The notes under the pieces are model-generated. The model was not told the DNA's origin. It saw nothing but the letters and a program-made list of their open reading frames with translations, and made no database searches. A stretch of DNA of 64,000 bases from Toxoplasma gondii ME49 (taxonomy: Eukaryota > Apicomplexa > Conoidasida > Eucoccidiorida > Sarcocystidae). Location: the NCBI RefSeq assembly GCF_000006565.2, contig NC_031477.1, forward strand, positions 1,334,043 through 1,398,042. Reading direction: 5' to 3'. The position numbers and the translations under genes were made by a program. Every line of letters starts with the position of its first letter. Position 1 is the stretch's first letter. Shown piece by piece: positions 25,201 through 38,300 of the stretch.

Positions 25201-28200
25201 CTGGTGTCTTGCCTGGCCTTCTTCCCGCAACGATTGTCGCGAGCTCTCTATCTCGTTTGCTTCTCTGTTTTCTCCCTCCATGGCTTCCTTCAGCTCATCG
25301 CTCTCGAATCCGTTCTGCTGAGCGCGCTTACCGCCTCGTCGTCGACCCCACCTCTCCGTTCCTTAGCTTCTTTCATCTTCTCCTCTCTTCTTCTCCAGCT
25401 CTTTGTGATCGCATTCACCTCCAGCGCTCTCGCTTCCTCTTCTGCTCTCTCCACCGCGTCTTCCTCCTCTTCGTCGTCCTGTCGATCCGCGTCGGACGCG
25501 AAGCAGGGCGTCTGGCAGCGACCTGTATCGGCGACGACGTCGACACGGGAGGCGGCGTCTGCAGCATTTTCAGTGGTAGCCGAATCGAGGCGGACGGCGC
25601 GCGCCGCAGCCGCTCTGGCTGTCTGCGCTCGACTGCTCCAGAGCCTTCAACTCGCGCTGCTCCTCCCCTGCGCTGCAGCGCGTCTCGGCGCGGCCTCGGT
25701 GCTGTCGCGCCTCCTCCCCCTCTTTCACCTGTCGAAGAACGCGAGGGATGCAGAGCCTCCCCTCTTCAGAGAATTCTTCTTCGACAGACTGCCCGAGTGG
25801 CTTCTCGCTGTCCTCGCAGCTCTCTCAGAGGAGACAAACGGAACACAGAAGGGAGAACAAGAAGGGGAGACAGAGAAGAGAGAGACGAGAGGTGCCGGCG
25901 AGGAGCAACGTGAGGCAGAGAGAACCGAGGAACGGAAGCAGAAAAAAGCAGAGGACGGATGCGGGAGACGACCGGAAGAAGGAACGGTAAATGCCTCCAG
26001 GGATCAAAGCAGAGATAAAGCCAGGCATCGCATGGAAACTGCGGTGGAGAAGACAGACAGGAATGGACTGAGTGCGCTCGAAGTTAGACGGAAGGTCGGT
26101 CTGCAGAGATCCTTCGAGAGATCTCTCGCTTCGCTTGCCGCCGGTCTGGCTTCTGCTCTTGTGAGCCGACACACACTGACGGCGATTGTGTTTCTCGAAC
26201 GGCCAGGAGCCGTCGACGACTCCGAAGGTCGCGAAGGAAAACGCGGAAGCAACGGAGACCAACAAGACAGAGATGCTGGCGAGCGCAGGCGCACGACGGA
26301 GAGACAAGGCGCGATGAAGCTGCTCAGCCTGGCGACCGCGCTGTGGCCATATGCGGTGTACGTACACCGGAAGCGAAGAAACCGTCTCATGTTGCTGCAC
26401 TCGAGCTAGAGAATACAAAAAACGTAGACAGCGACGCGCGCTGTTGGTGCTTTTTAGGCGGACAGTTGAATTGTATTTCCTCACGGGAGTTGATGGGAGT
26501 CTGCCTGCTCGATGCTCGTCTCTAAATACATCGTATCTGCCAGTGTGGATCCCTTCTCTCTGCGTCGAGAAACATCAGCCATCGTGTACGTTTATTTACC
26601 GAGGCGAGTCTTTGTGCCCTATGGCTTTCGCGTCTGCTTGCGTATTCCACCGCTCAACACTCACATTTATCAGGAGCTACACTTCTGGTGTATCATATTT
26701 CTGCAAAAAACGTCTGTTTTCTTCACATCTCTCTGTCGATCTGCATCTGCCAACCTTTCGATCGACGTATCTGTCTGTGAGGGTCTCCTTCTTTGCATTC
26801 CTATCTAACTCTTTATTGACATCGTTATCTATGTCCATATCTCTATCTCTCTCTGTCTTTCTCTCTATCACTATCAATTCGTCACTCTATCCATCCATCA
26901 CTCTATCCATCAATCAGTCTATCGCATTTATCTGTCTATCTATAGGTCTCTCTCTTCATATGTATATATATATATATATATATATGTATATGCATATATG
27001 CCTATGTATCACGACCCAGGATGCAGGCAACGATTGTGGTTTAGTGTCGTGCTTTGATCTGACTTTTTTTCAGAGGCGAATCGTCGCGAGTTTGTGCCTC
27101 AGTGGCGCGAGAAACGCTTGTGCATTTAGCTGCGTTTTTCGCGGCCGAGCCGCTTCTTCAGAAGCCTTGTCAGAGTCCCGAGAGCCTCGAAGGAAGAGGA
27201 GATGTCTCCGCGAAAAGGGGACAAGAGCTCTGTTTTGCATTTGGAGGAGACACCCCCAGGTGGAATATGAAGGCAGAGGCTCTGCGGGCGCTCGCAGCGG
27301 CGATGCGGAAGTTTCTAGGCAGCTCGGCGCAGAGCGGGAGAGACGCCTGCGTTCGCCGCGGATCCCGACCTTTATGTTCCAGAGCGTTTCACTCTTTGCA
27401 GCCGCAGGCGTCTCCTCGTTCGTCTTCAAGTTGCTCCTTTTCTTCTCTCTGGTCGACCCTCACTGCATGCGCCGCCGTCATGGAGGCAGGCGCATGGCTG
27501 CTGACCTCCAGGTGGGTGTCTCCCGCGGACTTGGAAGAATCGACGAGTGGCGAGACGCTTCTCGAGTGCGCCTGCTTCTGTCTCTGTTCTTTTCCTCGAT
27601 CGCCTGCCTCTTCGAATCCTTCGTCTCCTGGTTGCCGCGCCTGGTCTTCGGCCGGTGCCTGTTCAGCCGTTTCTTCCAGTTTCCCTTCGTCTGCTGGCCC
27701 TTGTTCCTCTTCTCCGCTTTCGTCTTCATCCTCGTCTTTGGCTTCCCGCTCGGGTGTCGCGGCGTCTCCTGATGAGGCAGCGTCGGGATTGATCGGCTTG
27801 GACGACTTGCCGCAAATCCCTGGTGCCGTTTTTTCGGCGGTCTGGAGTCGCTCCGCAGCTCTGCTTGCGTCTGGAAGCTGCGGACCCTCCGAGGCGCGTT
27901 TGCTCATCGACGCGAGAGGAGCTGTTTTTTCAGCATCTCTCCAGGTCGCTCTCCTGTTCGTCTCTTTGTCACCGCGGCATCCAGCTTCTTCCTCTCCTCT
28001 TCTTCTCTCCTCTTTGTCGTCTCCGCTGCCTCCCCTCTCTCAGTCCTTGACGTTCTCTTCGCGGACAGGCGCGGACTCTGAGGGAGGACCAGACCGAGAG
28101 CCGCAACCGGTTCTGACGATGCGCCCTGGGGGTCACTCGAACCATCCAGAAAAAGGCAAAGACGAGGAGAAGGGAGAGGCCGAAGGCGACAAATGGCAGC

Positions 28201-31200
28201 ACGCAGAAGCGATGAAGAAGGAGAAAGGCGCCAGAGTGCAGGAGGAAGGGAGGGAGAGAGGGGAACCATCCTGGAAAGCGCATGCGAAGCATAGCTGTGT
28301 TTCGTTTAACAAGTCGCCGTCGGTGTTGGGTGGAAGAGAAGATAAGGTGCGTCTCCTCGCCAATCTGTTCAGCGTCGTCCTCACACCACGAAGAAGAATG
28401 TTTCTTCCTGACGAAGGAACGACTCGCGGACTGCTTCTGAGAGATGCTCTCACTCTGCGAAGGCGTCTCCTCGAACTGGAACAGCAAGAAATGGAAGACC
28501 GCTCATCCCGAGGGCAAAGGCTGAAGAGACAGCCGACTGCAGAAGTCGGAAGAGAAAAACCAACAAACGAACCGCGGAAAGGGATGAGAACGCAGGAGGA
28601 AGTTCTCGGCAGAAAAGCGACGACAGGGCGACGTGGAAACGAAGACAGAGAGAGAGCGAACATGCGTCGATCCGATACAGAAGAGGAGAGCGAACAAGAG
28701 AGAGAACAGGCGACACAGCAGGAAAGTGAAGGCGAGAGAGATCACGAACCGTTTTCTGGATTGGAGCAGGAAGCGATAGAACTGTGGCTGGCAAGGAATC
28801 CTGAGTTTCATTGCTTTCATGGTTTTCTTGAGAAACAGTTCTCTCCGTCGGCGATGATTGCGCAGAAAGATGGACCTGAAGAGTTCCCGCAGAGTCGAGA
28901 AGAAGGCACACAGAAATGTGCTCAGATGTTGACGATGAAAGAGAGAACAAGAACCGTCAGAGCACTTAAAGCCAATCGTAACAAGGATGGCTGCCGTCCT
29001 GGACCAAACGACCGGGAGGGAAATCTCCTGGGCACGCTCCTGGTGTCTCTCTCTGTCCCTCCGTCTTCCTTCGATGCTTCTTCTCCTTGTCCGCATTCAT
29101 TTTCTGCGATTTCGTCTCTGTCGCCAACTCCGCTGGTTGCAACCTCGGATGTCTCGGAGGCTGTGGCAGCGTTCGCGACTTGGGTCGAGGGCCTGGAGGC
29201 TCTCGCAGGAGAGGGATTTTGCTTTTTCGAAGCAGCTGCATGCACACCGTTTCTCCGGAGTTACGCGCATTCTCTGCGAGAAAGAGAAGGACAGCAACCT
29301 GCGGCGTCGTTCACAGGCTCAGCATGCGAGAAGGAGCCTGCCGGCTCCGCTTGGCCAGGTGCGTTGTGCCTGGCGCTCGCAGAGGAAGTGACGCATGCGC
29401 TGGTGACCGAAACGCATGGAGGCCGGCTGGGGGACTCGATGCCGGGCGCGGCTGTATGTACACCTGGGGAAACGGCGGTCTGGCGCGACGCGACGCGGCT
29501 CTCGAGCCTTCGACTTCTCCTGCTGCAGCTCGCGTCTCCGTGTCTCTCCGCGAGACGCTGTGTTGGAGAGTTGGGAGAAATGGAAGAGAGAACGGAGAGC
29601 ACCAAGCAGCGTAGAGGGCGAGGGAGCGCGGAGGAAATCTCTCCTTCGACAGGAGAAGGAAGCGAAGACAGGGAGGAGGTTGGAGGAGATGTCGAGTCCG
29701 AGGAAGATGGAAACGGGGAGAGAGGAAGCGGCGAACGCGAAAGACAAGAGACAAGAGCTGACGCAAGTAAAGAGACGAAGAGACAGATCAGTGAACGCGT
29801 TGGAAGGTGTCTTTTCCTGATTCTGGCGGCCCTCCCCGCCGACACGTTTTCTTCTCTTTGTTCTCTCGGCTGCTCAGCTGGCGAGTCGCTCGACGAAGTC
29901 GCGCATCAAGAAAAGACAACGGGATCTTCAAACCGAGGAAAGAGAGAAAGCAGGAACCGCGACCGTAAACAAGGTCCAGACTCGGAGGCAGAACAGGAGA
30001 GCCGGACCGCCAAAGCGAAGGCTCGGGAGGGACAGAGAACGCCACAGAGACGTCAGCGGAACGCGCGAAGAAAGGCGAACCTGGGCAGGGTATACCCATC
30101 ACATTCCTGGTCTGAAAGGACGCCTCGATCGCGGCTGTTGAGCCTCCTTGCAACTCATGCCGCCAGCGTCTTTGCGCGCTGTCGAGCCGGTCCTCCGCGC
30201 GACCGGGCCTCCTCCCGTCTCGGTGTCGCCTGTGCCCGAGATCTCCGGCAGCAGCGGAACTCAGAAACGCCTTGCTTCTCTCTGCCTGAGAATGCGCTCG
30301 CGACCTCCTCGCCGCTTCTCACCCGTCGCTTCTTCACCTGCTTGCAACGGCTGATCAGCTGCATCCGAGCAGCGGCGCCTGTGGATGCCGAAGAAGCCGA
30401 GGGAGTAGGCGCTCTGCAAGAAGGCCTGGCGGGGAGGGGAGAAGAAAGAGACGCGAAAGGAGAGAGGAATGGACGAGAAGGGAGAAGCGACCAGGCAAAG
30501 GAGGAAACAGGGAGAATTCGGTGGGGAAAGAAAGGAAAGGAAGTCAGTGACGAGGTTCTGTTGGCGCATGCGCTTTTACTGGGCCTCGCGTCGTGGCGCA
30601 GAGAGCGGGAAGGAGAGCGCAAGGAGACACTCTCAGGAGATACGAAGGCAGGGCCAGATGGAAAGCGAGATGGAAAGCGACGAAAGGAAGAAAATGAAGA
30701 GGACGAGAGGTCGGAACTCACTGAGACACCCGAGACAGAGGAAGAACGAGAACGCGCGACAGATGCAGGGCGGACTGTGTCTCCTCTCGACGGTAAAGGT
30801 CCTCCTTGTTGTCTCGAGTTGCATGCGTCTTGTCTGCAGCCTCTGGGAGCGTTGCTGCAGTCTGTTCGCTCGTGGTTGGTTTTTCTGTCTCTTCTTCGCT
30901 TCTCTCAAAGAGCACTTGATGTACTTCTCTCTCTCGCGCGCCTGTCTCTCTCTGTTTCCTCTCCCCCTGAGGGCTCCTCCGGCGACCGTCCAACTCCAGG
31001 ACGATCCTCAGTCCTCATTGGTGTCGGGTGTCTTCTCTTCAATGCTCAGACGCTTCACACGCTCCTGTCGGAAGGAAGGGAGTTTCCATCTGAAGAGACG
31101 CTATCATCGTCTCTGCCTTCTCGCCTGTGTTCTTCATCTTCTTCGCCTCCTTCCTTGCTGTCTTCTTCTGTACCTCCTGTCTCTTGCGCGCGTACACCTT

Positions 31201-34200
31201 TTCTTGCGTCTTCCGCGGTCCACTCGCCTCCCTCTTCTCGTTGTCGGGAGTTCGCCGCTTCCGAGGAAGCCGACGCCGCAAGCGAAAGGAAGACTCTCGA
31301 AGAGGACGCAGCCGACACTGGTCCGGACGCGAATCCAGAAAAAGAAGGCGAGCAGGGAAGCGTCGTCCATGAATCAGTTACAGAGTTCCTCCACCTCGTC
31401 GACAGCGCCGTCGCGATTCACTTCCCCCTGGACTCCCGCGAGTTCGAGGCTCTCTTGACCGCAACGACGTCGCAAGCCCAACAAACGCAGAGTTTGTCCG
31501 GCCTGTTGCGGGAGCAGAGACAGCGACTGAAAGACAACAAGCGAACGGCTGAGGGCGCGCGAATCTCGGCGGCCGCTGCCTTCCACGAGGCCGCAGAGAC
31601 CGACTTGTTCTTCTACCTTTTCCTTCTGCATGCAGTGATGCAAGTTGCCCTCGACAGTGTTGCCTTCCTTCACATCTGGAGGCCGCGGCTGGACCTGGAA
31701 GAGGCGTCGGCGTTGTGCGACGGTGCGGAACTGTTGCATGCAGGAAAGTTCATGGGAGCTGTACAGTTGCTTCAGTGTCTGTTTGCCTCTCTCGCTGAGC
31801 GCAGCCATCTTCTCCAGGCCTCTGTCTTCCACTTTTTCAGGCGACTTGTACGGCGGACAGCCGCGGCGCCTCTTCGCGTTCGCGGGTCAGTCCTCCTTCT
31901 CTGTCTGTCAACGTTCTTTGCCTCCAACGTGGTTGGATCTCAGACACCTTCACAGGCTTCTGCGCCTTCAGCCGCTTCGTCTGCCGCCTCGTCTGCCGCT
32001 TCGTCTGCCGCTTCGTCGCTTTGCCCGTTGCCGCGAGATGAGGGAGAGGCGCATCTCCGACTGGCTCTCATGGAGCGCGTCTTCCTTCCTCTCCTGGTTC
32101 GCGAGCGCAGTGTGGATTTGCAGGTTTTCCTCTGGAAGGCCTTCGCCTCTCCGCTCCTCGCGGTGGCGACGGTCTCGGGTGTACAGACAGCTGTCGCTCG
32201 TGTCTGTGAGAGCGGCCGCTGCGCCTCGGTCGCGTCTTCAGAGGCCGGGGACTTTTCGGCTCTCGTTCGCCAGGCGCGCCTTGTCGTGGAGACGGAGAGA
32301 CGGCTTTCCAGAGGGCAAAAGAGACCGAGCGGTCGCGACGACGACGCATTCGCGTTAGAGAGTAAAAGCGAGGAAAGGGAGGAAATGGAAAAAGGAGCCT
32401 TCCTTGCTGCGCTCAGGTGGGCTCTCGAGAGAGTTGCAGTCTCCCTCGGGGTCCTGGAAGTTCTTCTCTGTATCACGCCTGCCAGTGTATTTCGAACTCA
32501 AGTCGCCTCCAGTTTCGCTTCTTCTTTTTCTCCTCACTCGCCTTCTTCTTTACGTTCTCGAGTCTCTGCTGGCGGGCGGTTGGGATATTCTGCCAAGGGG
32601 AAGGAAGCAGCGACACTCAACCGCCTGCTGGTGACTACCGCGAACTCAGCAAAACAGTTTCTCTCTTCTTCGTCTCTGCCGCCGTCGCTGCTCGTTTCGC
32701 AATCTCCCTCTTTCCCCTCGTCTTTGTCCACATCGTCTCTGGAGAAACTGATCTGGCGGGTGCGCATGCGCGGCTTCGGCTGTCTCGGGGCGGCGGTCTG
32801 CTTAACGCAGGCGAACGTTCGCCTGTTTTTGTCATTCTTGTTCGACGCTTCTCAGTGGCCTCTCCTCGCGCCTCCGGGACTCGCCCACGGCGAGATGAAG
32901 CGCGTCGGGCGTCTCTTAAACCGGAGCCGGGAGACTGGCGCAGAGGCAGAAAGGCAGAGACACACGAGAACGGCGGAGAGACAGGCAGAGGGAGAAGACC
33001 CAGTCGGCGTCTCCCTCGCGGGGAGGCGGCCGAGACCGCTCTACTCTCTAGCAGTTGAAGAGGGACTCGAAGAAGACGTAGAAACAGATGAACTCGAAGA
33101 AGACGTAGAAACAGATGGTGAAGAGATGTCATGTGTGGGGTCCGGCTGTGCGAGGCGGCAGAGGCGAGGCCAAGCTGAGGGAGGCGAAGCCAATCAATCG
33201 CCATTCTCAGATTCGCAAAAGAGAGGGGAACCGCAGAAACGAATGGCATGGATGTTTCGACAAAAGCAAAAACAGACATCGACTCTCTTTGACTTCATCG
33301 CCGCCACCTCCTCAGCTGCGGCTTTCTCTCCTCGCTCTCTCTCGACCTCGTTTTCGTCTTCTGCTGCACTTGGTTCGCATTCTCGTTCAGCGAAAGGTCT
33401 CCCTCAGGTGCTCAGTGGAACGCGAGAGCGGACGGAAGACAGCAGCGCCTCATTGTCGCAGAACATTCTTCTTCAGCTCTCTCAACGCAACGCTGTCGCT
33501 ACGCTTGGACGCGCTCTGGCCTCGCACCGCCTCGCGGCTCTCGCGCCCTCGACAGCTGAGGAGCCGCCTCGCGAAGCCGGAGAAGGAAGAGAAGAAAGCA
33601 CGATGACACGCAGCGAGGAGCCGAGACAAGGCGCAACGCCTCCAATTCTCTTTTCGGCCAGCGACTTCGCAGTCTTCTCCCAGCTCGCTGCCCAGTTCGC
33701 GTCCGTCGCCGGAGACCGAGAGGCGCAGAGAGAGGCGCAACGCCTGAAAGCGTTTGCGCGAGCAGAACGCTGGAGAGGCGCAAGGAGAGAAAACAAAGGA
33801 GAAGATGAGACAAAGGAAGTCGAAGACACCACGCTCCACTTTGCTATGCTCGGCTACACGGCGCTCTCTCCACAGGTTGCTGAAGCCTCTGGAGGGTCTC
33901 TGCACATGAAGAAGGTGAGACGCCTCTAGGGATGCGAACGAGAAAAGGAAACTCGAGGTTGACGTCGGCTGGGGAGAGCGAAGTTCCTCGCTTCTACGCG
34001 AGCTGGTCGCGACATGGACGATGCTGTCGAAACACAGGAACCAGGGAACTGAAAGGATTTTGCGTCTTTGAAAACGCAGCCTGTGTGTGCGGCAGACTTT
34101 GAGTGCATGTCTTCTTCACCTCACGTTTGTAGCTACAGACAGAGTATGGTGGCGCTTTCATCTCTCCCTTTTTCTGACTTCCATCCTGCGCGTTCGCATG

Positions 34201-35348
34201 CACCTGCTGTTCGCTCTCGGACGGTGTGCGTAGGACTATCTCGAGAACGACTTTCTTGACCAATCGCCTCTCCTGCCTCTCCTCCTGCGGCTCGTCGATG
34301 TTCTGCTCATCCGGTTTCCGCCCTCGCTTCCCAGCGGCTCCGGCGATCTTCTTTCCCTTCTTCGCCTCTGGATGGAAGCCTCCGACGGATCTTCTTCTTT
34401 TGTTGCTTCTTCTTCCGCGTCGTCTTCCCCTGCGTCATATCCCTCTTCCTCCGCGTCTGCTGCTCCTCACTCGGCCGCGTCGGTTTCTGCCGCGTCTCCG
34501 CATTCTTCATCTGCGCCTGTTCGGTGTGCGGGGAGGACGCCTCGGAGTGAAGAGTGGCGGTGGCATTTTCGCCTTGTGCTTCTTCGCGTCTTCCAGTTGA
34601 GGGCCGAGGCTTTGCAGGTCGTCGCGCTGAATAGAGAGAAGAAGAGTCTGCTCGACTTCGTCTTTGAGACCTGCCTAGACAGCCGGTTCGCGGTCGACGG
34701 AGTTCTGCACTACTTGCTCAGGTGAGGGTCCTGCACCTGTCTTCCCCTTCGACAAGGCGGTGCAGCAGATTGATCTCTGTGGTGGAGTCTCTCTTCTTTG
34801 CTTTCGTCTCGATCTTCTACAGCCGTTTCACTCTCCAGCCTCCTGCCCCAGGGCACAGCAACGGAGGTCCTCTGCAGATGGTCCAAGTCCCTCTCTGTCG
34901 CGCACCGCCGGTGCTGCTCACTCATTTGCTTCTCTCGACACTCTGCAGTGGAGGACAGCCTCTTTATTCCGCGTTGACGTTTGGTCCTTTTCCTCGCAGA
35001 GACGCCTGCATTCTCCTCCTGCAGTGGCTGCCTCCTCCCGTCGCTGCTCAAAGTCTACCCGCCGGAGCTGACGTCAGGTGGATGTACACCGCGGCCCAGC
35101 AGTTCGCCACTCGCCTCACGCCCGGCGACGCCGTGACGTTTTCTCGTTTTCTCCAAATGCTCATGAAGGTCGCGACTCACCCGCACCGCCGGTGGCATGA
35201 GTACGTCGGTTCGCCGAATTCGCGTCTCTCGAGAGAAACGTTCTCGCCGCACAAACCGGCTTCGCCCTGTGCGACTTGCCTTGTTCCACTGACTCTTCTT
35301 CTCTCGTTCGACAAGCAGCCACACCTTTATCTATCCCTACATATGCAG

Positions 35349-35380
<32 letters not shown>

Positions 35381-38300
35381 TTATTTATTTATATACATAT
35401 ATATGTATATATGTATGTGCATGTAGTAACTGGGTAGGTCTTCGTGTGAATTTCGACACCTACAGAGGTATATATATATATATATATATGCATATTTTCG
35501 TAAAATAAATACGAAACTAAATACGCGCCCATGTGCCTGTAATCATATATATATATATATATATATGTCTAAAGGCAAGTGTCAGATAGAATAAAGGGAA
35601 TGGTATTCGTGGTGGTCCACATCACTGTGGGAAGAAAGAGTGAAAATGGATGCTGTCCTTTTTTCTTGCCTCAGCATCTGTTTCCTAGACAGTCCGCGGT
35701 CTGTGTTGCGGTGGCGTCTCTGTCTCTCAGAGTCAACATCCGCCTGCTCGCGCTGCTGTTCAACCGCTGCGACTTTCTGCTGTCGCTCCGTGACCCTCTG
35801 GGGGCCTCCAAAAGCTGCGAGGATATCTCAAAGGTCCCCACCGTTCTCACCTTCCCTGGCCTGCGCCTCTCGCGGTTTCTGGTGTATGTACACCCCGAGG
35901 CGGCCGCATACACTGCAGCGTTTCGGCGGACCGGCTTCGCGCTGGCGGCGATTCTTCTGGCGGCGCCGCAGGGCGCGTATTACAGGGACATTGTGACAGC
36001 GAGGTCGGTGTCATTTCTTGACGAAAGTCACGCAAGCGTTAAGAAGCTGCGAAGCGTCAGCGAGGGAACACCCGAGAATCCTCGAGGGAAGAAGAAACGT
36101 CCACGATGTTTGCAAATGTGCAGGAGACGGATTTAGCGTATTTGGCTCACAGAAAGACAAGAAGTTTTGCTGGCCGGCTTCTTCGATCTTTTAGCTCTCT
36201 CTCAAGACCTTTCTAGGAGGCTTCGGCCAGTCGTTTCTGCCTGCCTGAGCATTCGCTCCTCTCTGCTACCAGACTGCCTGGTTGCGCTTTTTTTTTGCTT
36301 GCTCGCCGCCAGCGTTTTTCCACCGGCTTGGTCTCGCGGATTTGTCCTTTCGTCTTCAGGCCTCTCCACTTCTTTTCTCTCCTGGTGCAGGCGTTTGACT
36401 TCCCGACTCTGCCTGTGGCGCGACAGGCAGCTGCCCTCGCGCTTGCTCTGCTCACGCTTCCCGCAGGTTCATCTTCGGCTTCCTCTTCGCCTTCTCCTCC
36501 GTCTTCTCCTTTCTCTTCTGCGTCATTTTCTAAGGTTCATGTCGGGCGCCTGCGCGCGGCAGAGAAGCTGCAGGAGCAGCAGGCGGTTCTGCTCGTCCAG
36601 ATTCTTTCAAAGTTTTCAGAGATGCTTGCAAACGAGAAGGCTCTGCTTCGAGGCGACCGGGTGTCCGTTCTCGGCGTCCCCCTTCCTTCTCTCTCACCTT
36701 CGTCCTCAGGCTCCCCCACTGCTGCGTCCTCCGCTTCTTCTCTGTCCCCTTTCCAGCGCGTGACCTCAGAGAGGGAGTATCGTTACTTGTATGACAGCCG
36801 TTTGTCTGTCCTTGCCCAGGACTTTGTGGTGCATTTTCCGTTTCTCCTTCTCGGCCGCGACAGCGCCACCGCAGCGAGCGGCCGACGCCTCTTCCACGGC
36901 TTTCTGCACCTCCTCGCGGGTCTCGAGACGCCCGCGACGAGACGCGCGTCCCCAGGCCTTTCGAGACAAGACCGCATGCAGATCGAGCAGCGAATCTTGG
37001 TTCTCCGGCTGGTGGAGAGAACTTGTAGTGCACCAGTCAGAAGCCTCTGGAATGGAAGCGAGAGTGAATTCGCTGGAGAGGCCTCAGGACACAGCGGGAG
37101 GCAGCCGGGCGGCGGCAGGGACCCTCGCCTCGAGACGCAGAGAAGCCAAGAAGAAGAAGAAATGAAAGCTCTCGCCGTTCGAGTCGCGGTAGAGATCCAC
37201 CGGAGGGCCGAGGCGCTAACGGAGAAGAAGTGCAAGGAGGCGGCGCATGCAGCCTCGCCGAAGCGAAGCCTCAGGGGAGAGCTGACGCAACCAGAGAACG
37301 AACGAAAGGGTGAGGGGCATGGAGAAGGCGAGGCAGATCAAGAGGAGAGAACGAAGAAGCGAAGCAGCCGAGAAGACGCAGACGTTTCTGCCAAGGAAGC
37401 AGAAAACGAAGAGGAACCATGGACAGATCCAGAGAAAGTCGACGAGCTTCTTCTCTGCTGGCAAACTGAACAGAGGGAGGCGGCAATGAAAGCGCTAGGC
37501 CCTCTCTGGCCTCAGCTTTTTGCATATCCACCCGAAATCAAGTAAGGAGAGGATCGACACTGTTTGCATCTCCTTTTTCCTCGCGCCTTTCCGAACCATA
37601 GCGCATTCGTTTCGCGGCTCGATCTTGTTCGCGTTGTGGTTGCGCAGGTTTCGCTGCTTTGCTGCCTGCTCTCTAGTCTCGTCTTCACTTGCATGTTCCT
37701 CTTCGTTTCGTCTCTCGACTTCCTCGTCTGCCGCCTCTTTCTCAGCGTCTGCGAAGGCGTCGATCCTTTTCTTTTGTTGCAGGTCGGCGGCGCTGATCCC
37801 TCTCCACGAGGCCGCGGCGTCGCTTCTCTTTTCTCTCCTCCCTTTTTTACCAGAAGATCACGAGCCTCTCGCGGCCTGTCTCTCCGCCATGGCTGCTGCG
37901 GCAGAGGCTCTCATCAAGACGCTCGCGCCGTCGGTCTCCAGTGTCTCCGCGAGTATATCCTCTCCCGATCCCTCGACTCTCTCCATTCCCTCCGCAAGTC
38001 TCTCCTCGTCCACGCGCTTCCTCTTGCTGCACTTCGACATCTGTGCATGGCTCTACACCCACCATGAGGTACGTATTCTCCGACGCAGGTTTGAGAAGTC
38101 TGTGATTTCTCTCGACAGAGAGGCTCTGTAGATCCTCGCACCGCTTCGCCCAAGACCGCGAGAGTCGAGAAGAAGAGTCACCGCCCCTGTGGCTAGTGTC
38201 GCGAACTCGCTGCCCTTGAGGACGAGCCGAAGCGAGGGATCGACACAGCCAATCGGAGCTTGCTCAAGCAAGAAGACTCAGCGTTTCCTCGAGTGAACGC

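Larger units (their letters stand above)
16362..33914 (+). other. DNA-PKcs-type gene, exons 1-7: helical-repeat N-terminal half
   Basis: Exons: 16362-16901, 17470-17938, 18328-21850, 22276-22376, 22512-24907, 25294-26357 and 27074-33914 (residues about 1-4978). Phases run 0, 1, 2, 1, 0, 2, 0. Exon 7 is a single open stretch of 6,841 bases. Amphipathic helix pairs typical of HEAT arrays recur, for example [15 protein letters not shown] in exon 3 and ALARLRTY-unrelated helices such as [17 protein letters not shown] in exon 5. Between them lie acidic inserts (17700-17835, 20440-20735), Ser/Pro repeats (about 22960-23170) and charged tracts (28460-28770, 29580-29780). HEAT arrays in DNA-PKcs cradle Ku and DNA. 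I infer the fold from helix pattern and position only. Confidence 0.75.
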
